The notes beneath the pieces are model-generated. The model did no database searches and had not been told where the DNA came from. It was given only the letters and a program-made list of their open reading frames with translations. A stretch of 12,064 bases of DNA from an uncultured Bacilli bacterium (lineage in GTDB: Bacteria > Bacillota_I > Bacilli_A > RF39 > UBA660), in contig CANRME010000030.1 of NCBI GenBank assembly GCA_947631655.1, positions 1 to 12,064 of the forward strand. Direction: 5' to 3'. Positions 1 through 6,113 of this stretch are shown here, piece after piece. Made by a program: the position numbers and the translations under genes. The first letter of the stretch is position 1; the number at the start of each line of letters is the position of its first letter.

Positions 1-33
1 CATAAGTTTTTATTTTTTTAAATATTTTTTATT

Positions 34-39
34 AGGTGA
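34..39 (+). promoter_or_regulatory. Ribosome binding site fixing the sigK start
   Basis: AGGTGA complements the 3' end of 16S rRNA and sits 5 nt before TTG 45. It overlaps the alternative GTG at 36, which argues against that start. Confidence 0.7.
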
Positions 40-44
40 TTATT

Positions 45-740
45 TTGTCTTATTTAATAGAATTAATAAAAAGTATGTTATTCTTTACAGGAAGTTATTC
101 TAATAATGTATTCCCAAATCCTCTAAGTAAAGAAGAGGAAGAAGAATGCATAAATAAAATGATTTTAGAACATGATAAAGAGTCCCGAGCTCGTCTTATC
201 GAACATAACCTTCGTTTAGTAGCTCATATCGTTAAAAAATTTGAAACTTCAACCACTGATACTGACGACTTGATAAGTATTGGTACTATTGGACTTATAA
301 AAGGAATAGATTCCTACTCCTTAGATAAACAAACGAGAATAACAACATATGCCGCTCGCTGTATTGAAAATGAAATTTTAATGTACTTTAGAGCTAATAA
401 AAAACGAGAAGGTGATGTTAGTTTAAACGATCCTATTGGATTTGATAAAGATGGTAATAAAATTACCCTCGTAGATATTTTAAAAGATGACTCTAAAGAT
501 ATTTCTGAAGAAGTAAACTTAAAAGATAATATTTCTCTTCTTTTAAAATACTTAAGTGTTTTAAATGAAAGAGAGAAAACTATTATTATCAGAAGATATG
601 GTTTATTTAACTATAAAGAAATGACTCAAAAAGATATTGCTAAACAAATGAATATATCTCGTAGTTATGTATCTCGTATTGAAAAGCGAGCTATTACCAA
701 AATATTAAAAGAATTTATTAAAGATAAAAGAGAATTTTAA
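45..740 (+). CDS. sigK: RNA polymerase sporulation sigma factor, pro-sigma-K type
   Basis: Mother-cell sigma factor of late sporulation, directing RNA polymerase to coat and maturation genes. The 231-aa product matches the SigK family throughout. The stretch IEHNLRLVAHIVKKFE and the following DLISIGTIGLIKGI are region 2.1-2.2, TTYAARCIENEILM is region 2.3-2.4, and the C-terminal DIAKQMNISRSYVSRIEKRA is the region 4.2 helix-turn-helix. I start at TTG 45 because AGGTGA (34-39) lies five bases before it, the same spacing used by the genes at 2952 and 7908; the upstream GTG at 36 lies inside that Shine-Dalgarno. The first 17 residues are hydrophobic and precede YSNNVFPNPLS, the equivalent of the mature N-terminus of Bacillus SigK, so a membrane pro-sequence removed by SpoIVFB-type proteolysis is predicted. 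The gene is uninterrupted, with no skin-like element. SigE is the nearest alternative, but the N-terminus favours SigK. Confidence 0.93.
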   Translation: MSYLIELIKSMLFFTGSYSNNVFPNPLSKEEEEECINKMILEHDKESRARLIEHNLRLVAHIVKKFETSTTDTDDLISIGTIGLIKGIDSYSLDKQTRITTYAARCIENEILMYFRANKKREGDVSLNDPIGFDKDGNKITLVDILKDDSKDISEEVNLKDNISLLLKYLSVLNEREKTIIIRRYGLFNYKEMTQKDIAKQMNISRSYVSRIEKRAITKILKEFIKDKREF

Positions 741-765
741 AAAGAAATGACATAACATCATTTCT
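739..765 (-). terminator. Intrinsic terminator of the surface-protein gene
   Basis: AGAAATGA (743-750) and TCATTTCT (758-765) form a perfect 8-bp stem with a 7-nt loop. Read on the minus strand the stem is followed by a run of Ts, just after the stop of the 776-2578 gene. On the plus strand no T-run follows, so it is at best a weak stop for sigK. Confidence 0.7.
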
Positions 766-775
766 GACTTATAAA

Positions 776-2578
776 TTAAGCCGCAGTTAAAACTGAACGA
801 AATGAGCTGTTTTGATACCATCCACCATAGCCTGAAGATACTCTGAACACTCCCGCACTACTTGTATTGCCGTACATACCACCGCGTAGAATCCAAGGGT
901 TTGCACTGGAATCTATGTGTGGAAAAGCAGCGTAGTCTGAGTTCCATGCTCCAGTAAGATTATTAAATGTTTGCATTATTTCTTTTGTTGCATCTCCTAA
1001 ATATCCTCGTTCTTGAGTTATCATTTCATCATCATAGGCATATATATCATAATATTTAGGGTCAGGTAAAGAACTTGCGTTAAATCCACTATTTCCTAAA
1101 CTAACATCCGGTTTACCATCTTGAAGGATTACTCCCATTAGATATTCTTGTGCTCCACCACTCATATCATATATTCCATATATATTTCCAGTTGTACTAG
1201 CATTTACTCCACCGGTATTCCATCTTTTATCTTCGTCACATTTTGCTTCTGAACCATCATCTGCGATATTCCATTGAACAGCAGCACTTACTGTATCACC
1301 CGCACAACCAGTATATGTTCCTCCATCATTATTTGTTACTCCGTGACTTGCGGCACCTTGTGCTGTATTATTTATCCAAACTTCACATTCGTTAAAGTCC
1401 ATACCATCAATATTACATGTATTTTCATCTTTATATATGCCATATAAACTTTGCGTTAAATATGCTACCGCTCCCCATTCCATGTTCTTCATAACTCGGG
1501 TATCAACTTCACCATGTTTTAAATTATATTTATTCCCTTCTTTACTTAACGCTTGTTCGGCAATAAATGCTGATGATACACTTTTATTTATCATACTAGT
1601 CTTCCCTGGTAATATTGTTATTTCATTTATTTTACCTACGAATCTTCCGTTTTCATCCATCGGATCACTTGGTTCAAATTTCCCAATCCATATTCCTTTT
1701 AGTTCGGTCCCATTATCTTCCGTTGTTCCTTTGAAAGTAAAAGCAGGATGCGTATACCATTCACCATTACTTGCTTCTTCTCCTTCTTTGTTTAAACAAC
1801 TTTCAGTTATTGTTCCATCTCCATTATTGGTATAGGTACATTTTATATTTCCGGTATTTTCTATTCCTTTTTCGAATTTAATATTAATTATTTGTTTTGG
1901 TGTACTACTTTTATATTCGGCATTAAATAACTCATATTTATATCTTGGAATCCAGACATACATTTGTAATATTTCATCCATTGGGATTTGTTCTCCTGAT
2001 ATATCTTCTCTTAATTTATTATTGCTGTCAAAGTATTTTGCTGTTACTCCTTCTTTTGTATTATCTACTAATACTGCATTCCCCCATCTATGGTCTTGAT
2101 AATTGTACCAATCACTATCTACATCTGCTACATATACATTTCCATCATTATCATATACTACTGGTATCATTCCTTGATATAGTTCTGGGGGATTTGGTAA
2201 GTTTCCTGTTATAAAGTAGACATTACATTTATCTTGTTTGGTTATTTTTAAAGAGAGTTCCCATTTTGTATTATCAAATACTCCACTACTTCCATTTTCA
2301 CATGTTATATGTGAAAATATTTTTCCACTTTCTTTATCTGGAAAAGTTTCTGATGTGGTATCTTTTTCGCCATCTACATATAAAGATATTTGAATATCTT
2401 TACTATAGAATTTATCTACAGTAGTATATATAATTCTTTTATTATATTTTATTTGATATATGGCATAACTACTTCCTATGGCAACAATTAATAATAAAGA
2501 TATTACACCTATTATTATTTTATTTTTATTTCCTTTTTGAATTTTATTTAATTCTTTTTCTGGGTTAAAAATTCTCAT
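776..2578 (-). CDS. Membrane-anchored surface protein with C-terminal C-type-lectin/FGE-like domain
   Basis: Function unknown; probably displayed outside the membrane. The 600-aa product has a short Lys-rich cytoplasmic N-terminus (1-20), one transmembrane helix at about 20-43 (IIIGVISLLLIVAIGSSYAI) that acts as an uncleaved anchor, and a long extracellular part. The last ~240 residues resemble the formylglycine-generating-enzyme/C-type-lectin fold: GIYDMSGGAQEYL at 468-480 and RGGMYGN...VFR...SSFRSVL at 565-597 match the G-x-YDM-x-G-x-x-E and RGG...FR signatures. There is no evidence for the copper or cysteine active site of a true FGE, so a binding role is more likely. The ATG at 2578 has GGAGG (2589-2585) six bases upstream. 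The last ~57 codons use many more C/G-ending codons than the start of the gene. It is divergent from an Xre regulator and has its own terminator. Confidence 0.75.
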   Translation of the reverse strand: MRIFNPEKELNKIQKGNKNKIIIGVISLLLIVAIGSSYAIYQIKYNKRIIYTTVDKFYSKDIQISLYVDGEKDTTSETFPDKESGKIFSHITCENGSSGVFDNTKWELSLKITKQDKCNVYFITGNLPNPPELYQGMIPVVYDNDGNVYVADVDSDWYNYQDHRWGNAVLVDNTKEGVTAKYFDSNNKLREDISGEQIPMDEILQMYVWIPRYKYELFNAEYKSSTPKQIINIKFEKGIENTGNIKCTYTNNGDGTITESCLNKEGEEASNGEWYTHPAFTFKGTTEDNGTELKGIWIGKFEPSDPMDENGRFVGKINEITILPGKTSMINKSVSSAFIAEQALSKEGNKYNLKHGEVDTRVMKNMEWGAVAYLTQSLYGIYKDENTCNIDGMDFNECEVWINNTAQGAASHGVTNNDGGTYTGCAGDTVSAAVQWNIADDGSEAKCDEDKRWNTGGVNASTTGNIYGIYDMSGGAQEYLMGVILQDGKPDVSLGNSGFNASSLPDPKYYDIYAYDDEMITQERGYLGDATKEIMQTFNNLTGAWNSDYAAFPHIDSSANPWILRGGMYGNTSSAGVFRVSSGYGGWYQNSSFRSVLTAA

Positions 2579-2619
2579 ACTAAACCTCCAATGATATGCA
2601 TATTTTACCTATATATTAT

Positions 2620-2648
2620 ATTTTAGGTAAAATATACCTATTTGTCAA
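2620..2648 (-). promoter_or_regulatory. Promoter of the surface-protein gene
   Basis: On the minus strand a perfect -35 TTGACA (2648-2643), a 17-bp spacer and -10 TAAAAT (2625-2620). The spacer contains the palindrome at 2624-2640, so a repressor there would block polymerase. Confidence 0.75.
2624..2640. promoter_or_regulatory. Operator-like palindrome O1
   Basis: TAGGTA-AAATA-TACCTA, a perfect 6-5-6 inverted repeat. It occupies the -35/-10 spacer of the minus-strand promoter. The bases at 2624-2635 also form a 12-bp inverted repeat with 2600-2611. Likely binding site of the adjacent Xre protein (inference). Confidence 0.65.
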
Positions 2649-2669
2649 TAGTTAAATATTACCTATCTT
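2642..2669 (+). promoter_or_regulatory. Promoter of the Xre regulator gene
   Basis: TTGTCA (2642-2647), a 16-bp spacer and TATCTT (2664-2669). It is weaker than the divergent promoter, and its -35 overlaps the opposing -35 almost completely. Confidence 0.5.
2649..2665. promoter_or_regulatory. Operator-like palindrome O2
   Basis: TAGTTA-AATAT-TACCTA, the same 6-5-6 plan as O1 with one mismatch in an arm. It lies in the spacer of the plus-strand promoter, 25 bp centre to centre from O1. A third, degenerate site (TATGCA-N5-TACCTA) lies at 2595-2611. Confidence 0.6.
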
Positions 2670-2690
2670 AAAATGTAATTGGAGGTTTAT

Positions 2691-2921
2691 ATGAATAGAT
2701 TAAAAGAATTAAGAGAAGATAATGATATATACCAAAAAGACATTGCTAAATATTTAAATGTTGACCAAAGTAACTATAGTAAATATGAATTAGAAAAGAT
2801 TAACATACCCGTTTCAATTCTAAGAAAATTAGCTGATTATTATAATACTAGTATCGATTATATTTTATATCGGACAGATGAACGAAAACCTTATAAAAAA
2901 AGTATTATTAATGATAAGTAA
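2691..2921 (+). CDS. Small Xre/Cro-CI family helix-turn-helix regulator
   Basis: A 76-aa DNA-binding protein consisting of little more than an HTH_3 domain. MNRLKELREDNDIYQKDIAK starts helix 1-2, and the recognition helix is in DQSNYSKYE (about residues 29-37), followed by PVSILRKLADYYNTSIDYIL, typical of helices 4-5. No ligand or dimerisation domain follows; the tail is short and basic. I chose ATG 2691, not the in-frame TTG at 2679, because GGAGG lies at 2681-2685, five bases before the ATG and inside the longer version. It is divergently transcribed from the surface-protein gene, and each promoter contains a matching palindrome, so autoregulation plus control of the neighbour is the natural reading. 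The flavoprotein and glycosyltransferase genes downstream may share its transcript (30-nt gap). Confidence 0.88.
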   Translation: MNRLKELREDNDIYQKDIAKYLNVDQSNYSKYELEKINIPVSILRKLADYYNTSIDYILYRTDERKPYKKSIINDK

Positions 2922-2951
2922 TATTTGTTATAATAATCTTAGGTGAGATGT

Positions 2952-4160
2952 ATGGATGTTTTAGTTGTTGGTGGTGGAGCTTCTGGTTTAGTTAGTGCAA
3001 TTACTGCTGCTAAAAGCGGATGTAAAGTTACCATTTTAGAAAAGAATAGTAAATGCGGTAAAAAATTACTTGTTACCGGAAATGGACATTGTAATTATTG
3101 GAATGAATTACAAGAAATAGATAAATATCATACTAATAATCCGGAATGTTTTACGCCAATTTTTAATTTAGCTAAAGATAAAGTATTAAACTTTTTTAAA
3201 GAATTAGGAATTATTCCAAAAATTAAAAATGGTTATTACTACCCCTCTTCTAACCAATCTATAAGTATTTTAAATGCTCTTTTAAATTTAGCTAAATATT
3301 ATAAAGTAAATATTGTTTATGAAGAAGAAGTAACAAGTATTAAAAAAAATCATAAATTTTTAGTTAAAACCTTAAATAATAGTAATGAAGCTGATAAAGT
3401 TATTATAGCTACTGGAAGTATGGCTTCTATTAAAGATAAGAGCGTTACTGGTTATGATCTAGCTTCTTCTTTAGGCCATACTATCGTTCCCCTACTGCCT
3501 TCTTTAGTCCAATTAAAAAGTAATGACCATTTATGTAAAGAATTAAAAGGTGTTAGATGTGATGTTAAATTGTCTTTATATGAAGATAATAACTTAATTA
3601 AAGAAGAAATGGGAGAATTACAATTTACGGATTATGGACTTAGTGGAATATGTGTTTTAAATTTAAGTAGATATATAAGTATTGGTTTAGAAGATAATAA
3701 AAATGAAGTAATTAAAATAAATTTCTTATCTTGGTTAGAAGAAGATACTTTAAGTTTTATTTCTAATCAAAGTAATAAACTTCCCTACTATACAATTAGT
3801 AATATTTTAGATGGAATGTTAAATTATAAAATTGGTAATGAAATTTTAAAAAAATGTAATATTAAAGCTAATGCAAAATTAGAAGATTTGGATAACCATA
3901 GACTTAATCTATTAATAGAATATCTTACCAAATATCCAGTAGAAATTACCGGAACTAGAAACTTAACCGATGCTCAAGTATGTCGAGGTGGTATTTCTTT
4001 AAAGGAAATAAACCCTAGTACAATGGAATCAAAACTTGTTAAAGGACTATATTTTACCGGAGAAGTTTTAGATGTTGATGGAGATTGTGGTGGTTATAAC
4101 TTAGGATTTGCTTGGATGAGTGGTTTAATTGCTGGTAAAAGCGTTAGTAAGGAGAAGTAA
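2952..4160 (+). CDS. NAD(P)/FAD-dependent oxidoreductase, HI0933/YhiN (BaiN-like) family
   Basis: Cytoplasmic flavoprotein of 402 aa; the physiological substrate of most members is unknown. Residues 1-30 (MDVLVVGGGASGLVSAITAA, then VTILEK) are a dinucleotide-binding Rossmann fold with GxGxxG and the acidic end of strand 2. The family signature GKKLLVTGNGHCNYWN follows at about 37-52. The C-terminus TGEVLDVDGDCGGYNLGFAW is the second FAD-contacting motif. Length is normal (about 400). I start at ATG 2952, five bases after AGGTGA (2941-2946), rather than the GTG at 2943, which lies inside that site. The stop is two bases before the next ATG, so it is co-transcribed with the glycosyltransferase. 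Bile-acid reduction by BaiN is known for one relative only and should not be assumed here. Confidence 0.9.
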   Translation: MDVLVVGGGASGLVSAITAAKSGCKVTILEKNSKCGKKLLVTGNGHCNYWNELQEIDKYHTNNPECFTPIFNLAKDKVLNFFKELGIIPKIKNGYYYPSSNQSISILNALLNLAKYYKVNIVYEEEVTSIKKNHKFLVKTLNNSNEADKVIIATGSMASIKDKSVTGYDLASSLGHTIVPLLPSLVQLKSNDHLCKELKGVRCDVKLSLYEDNNLIKEEMGELQFTDYGLSGICVLNLSRYISIGLEDNKNEVIKINFLSWLEEDTLSFISNQSNKLPYYTISNILDGMLNYKIGNEILKKCNIKANAKLEDLDNHRLNLLIEYLTKYPVEITGTRNLTDAQVCRGGISLKEINPSTMESKLVKGLYFTGEVLDVDGDCGGYNLGFAWMSGLIAGKSVSKEK

Positions 4161-4162
4161 AA

Positions 4163-5293
4163 ATGAAAGTATTAGTAATACCTACATGGTACCCCATAGA
4201 TAGCGATTCTTTATTAGGAATTTATCATAAAGAGTTTACGGAAAGCTTAAATAAAAATCCTAGTATTACAGCTGATATGCTATTTATAAGTAGACAAAGA
4301 ATTACCTCTTTTTATAAGTTTCCTTTTATGAAAAAGAAAAATATTATAAAAGAAAAAAATTATAATGTCTATATATATAAAATGTTAAATGTCGGAAGAA
4401 TCAGTAATAAATTACAATTAAATAATTATGTTAAAGTTTTAAGAAAAGCTTTAAACTGGTATATTAAAGAAAAAGGTCGTCCTGATGTTATTCATGCCAA
4501 TATTACAATTCCCGCTGGCTATGCGGCATCTATTGTCGGTAAAGATTTAAACATTCCGGTTTTAGTTCAAGAACATGCTTCTTATTTTAATAGATTTTTT
4601 GAAAATGCTAATAAGAACCTTGGCAAATATGTTTTAGATAATAGTTACTTTACTGTTGTAAGTAAATATATGGTTAAAGAAATGCAAAAATATACAAAGA
4701 ACGTCGACTTACTACCTAATATCGTTGATACTTCCGTATTTAAACCCAGCCCTCATCAAAAAAGCAATTGCATTAATCTAGTTATTGCCTGCGCTTTAAG
4801 ACAAGGTAAAAAAATTGAAGATATATTCGCTGCTATGCAAATATTAATTAATAATAATTATCAAGTTCATTTAGACATTGTAGGTGATGGTTATTTAGAA
4901 AATTACTATAAAGATTTATGTACCAAACTAAACCTAAATAATTACGTCAGTTTTTTAGGAAGAAAAGGCAAAAAAGACGTTGCTAAAATTATAGCTCGAA
5001 ATGATATTTATGTTATAAGTAGTGACATAGAAACATTTGCTATCGGAGGTATTGAAGCTTTAGCTTGTGGAATTCCCGTCGTATCAACCAGATGCTTAGG
5101 TCCCGAAACTTATTTAACTAATGAAACTGGAGTATTCTGCGAAGTAGGAAATCCTCAAAGTATGGCAGAGGCTATTCTAAAATGTATTAATACTAAATAT
5201 GATACCAAAAAACTTTTAAATACTGCTCAAAAATTTAGTAGTGAAGAAATTGCCAAACATGCTTTAAAAATGTATGAAAAAATAATCAAGTAA
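4163..5293 (+). CDS. Glycosyltransferase family 4 protein
   Basis: Probably transfers a sugar from a nucleotide-sugar donor during synthesis of a surface polysaccharide or glycolipid; acceptor and sugar cannot be read from sequence. The 376-aa product has the two-domain GT-B layout. The N-terminal acceptor half begins VLVIPTWYP and contains DVIHANITIPAGYAASIVG (108-126). The C-terminal donor half contains the GDGYLE loop (241-246) and the GT4 EX7E motif, ETFAIGGIE (E290, E298), followed by ALACGIPVVST. No transmembrane segment is obvious, so it is cytoplasmic or membrane-peripheral. GGAG at 4151-4154 precedes ATG 4163 by eight bases and lies within the end of the upstream gene, indicating tight coupling. 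The neighbouring surface-protein/Xre locus makes a cell-surface role plausible (inference). Confidence 0.9.
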   Translation: MKVLVIPTWYPIDSDSLLGIYHKEFTESLNKNPSITADMLFISRQRITSFYKFPFMKKKNIIKEKNYNVYIYKMLNVGRISNKLQLNNYVKVLRKALNWYIKEKGRPDVIHANITIPAGYAASIVGKDLNIPVLVQEHASYFNRFFENANKNLGKYVLDNSYFTVVSKYMVKEMQKYTKNVDLLPNIVDTSVFKPSPHQKSNCINLVIACALRQGKKIEDIFAAMQILINNNYQVHLDIVGDGYLENYYKDLCTKLNLNNYVSFLGRKGKKDVAKIIARNDIYVISSDIETFAIGGIEALACGIPVVSTRCLGPETYLTNETGVFCEVGNPQSMAEAILKCINTKYDTKKLLNTAQKFSSEEIAKHALKMYEKIIK

Positions 5294-5316
5294 AAAGAGT
5301 ATTTTCTACTCTTTTT
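5292..5316. terminator. Bidirectional intrinsic terminator between convergent genes
   Basis: AAAAAGAGTA (5292-5301) and TACTCTTTTT (5307-5316) make a perfect 10-bp stem with a 5-nt loop and a T-run on both strands. It overlaps the stop codon of the glycosyltransferase gene and the last codons of the minus-strand gene. Confidence 0.88.
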
Positions 5317-6016
5317 CAATTTCATATTTAATGAAGAAAGGGCGGAAAATATATTTATCTTCTTTCCCCCGTTCATAGTGATAAACATTATAACCAAAAC
5401 CATTACATTCACTAACTATACCATCATCATATTCATATATAATCTTTGCTAAACAAAATTGTGGTTCATTTTCCGTTAAACTCATAGTTAAATCCCACCC
5501 CCATATAATCACTAAAGTTATCACTAAGGCCCAAAAGATAGAACAAAAAACTGTTTTAACATAATTTGGTTTAAACTCTTTTAAAAAATCATCAGCCATC
5601 TCATCATCATGTAGATGCGATTTTACTTTTTTAGAAAAATCTTTCGTAAATAAATCCGTTAATAACTCAGGTTCCCCTTCACCATATACTTCTTCTTTCG
5701 GTTCTTCTACTTTTTCTAATTTAACATCTTTATTAACCTTAGATTCAGATGTTTTTATTTCGTTTAAATTATCTTCTTTTTTAGTTTTCGACTTCACTGC
5801 TTTAGGAGTTTCTTTTTTCTTAGCAGTAGAACTTTTAGTAGTTGTTTTTGTACCCTTATTTGTTGTAGTTTTATTTTTAGAAGTACTTACCTTACTTTTA
5901 GAAGTAGTTTTCTTTTTAGCACTACTTTTTTTAGTAGTGGTTGTCTTTTTTGCTGCTGTACTACTGGTTTTCTTTTTAGGAGTACTTGTCTTTTTTACCT
6001 TCTTTTCTTCTTCCAT
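5306..6016 (-). CDS. Lys/Thr/Ser-rich single-pass membrane protein
   Basis: Function not recognised. The 236-aa product has three parts. Residues 1-80 are low-complexity Lys/Thr/Ser repeats (for example KKTTTTKKSSAKKK) like the basic tails of histone-H1-like proteins. Residues 81-152 are charged, with an acidic stretch near 102-116. A transmembrane helix lies at about 153-175 (VKTVFCSIFWALVITLVIIW). The last ~60 residues contain several aromatics and two cysteines (C188, C204). There is no cleavable signal peptide, so the basic tail should be cytoplasmic and the C-terminus outside. A tail that contacts nucleic acid or acidic polymers is possible but unproven. ATG 6016 follows an AGAGGA-like site. 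The end of the gene lies in the shared terminator with the glycosyltransferase gene. Confidence 0.75.
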   Translation of the reverse strand: MEEEKKVKKTSTPKKKTSSTAAKKTTTTKKSSAKKKTTSKSKVSTSKNKTTTNKGTKTTTKSSTAKKKETPKAVKSKTKKEDNLNEIKTSESKVNKDVKLEKVEEPKEEVYGEGEPELLTDLFTKDFSKKVKSHLHDDEMADDFLKEFKPNYVKTVFCSIFWALVITLVIIWGWDLTMSLTENEPQFCLAKIIYEYDDGIVSECNGFGYNVYHYERGKEDKYIFRPFFIKYEIEKE

Positions 6017-6049
6017 ACTTCCATCCTCTTCTAGTTTAACTATATTTTA

Positions 6050-6078
6050 ATTATAACATAATAAATACAAGAACAAAA
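6050..6078 (-). promoter_or_regulatory. Promoter of the Lys-rich membrane protein gene
   Basis: Extended -10 TGTTATAAT (6058-6050) on the minus strand, with TTTTGT 17 bp upstream as a poor -35. Confidence 0.55.
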
Positions 6079-6082
6079 GAAA

Positions 6083-6113
6083 AATAATTATGTTGACATT
6101 TACTATAATTATT
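6083..6113 (-). terminator. Possible terminator of the lepA operon
   Basis: AATAATTAT (6083-6091) and ATAATTATT (6105-6113) form a 9-bp all-A/T stem with a 13-nt loop, followed on the minus strand by TTTCTTTT. It covers the lepA stop codon. The stem is weak, so the call is tentative. Confidence 0.4.

Noticed and set aside
1437..2214. Two open frames on the plus strand (1437-1835 and 1945-2214) opposite the surface-protein gene.
   Set aside because: Antisense shadows: no ribosome binding site, leucine/isoleucine-rich translations expected from the complement of AT-rich coding sequence, and fully covered by a convincing minus-strand gene.
2579..2690. Phage or integrative-element control region suggested by the Xre protein and operators.
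   Set aside because: No integrase, att repeats or phage genes nearby; the neighbours are ordinary metabolic and surface genes.
2943..2951. GTG start for the flavoprotein three codons upstream.
   Set aside because: The GTG lies inside the AGGTGA ribosome binding site that serves ATG 2952; the same holds for GTG 7917 of lepA and GTG 36 of sigK.
5227..5412. 61-aa minus-strand frame spanning the convergent ends.
   Set aside because: Runs through the terminator and across the ends of two better genes; no ribosome binding site.
5760..6010. Possible tandem DNA repeat under the Lys/Thr-rich region.
   Set aside because: The repetition is compositional (Lys, Thr and Ser codons); I see no fixed repeat unit at the DNA level.
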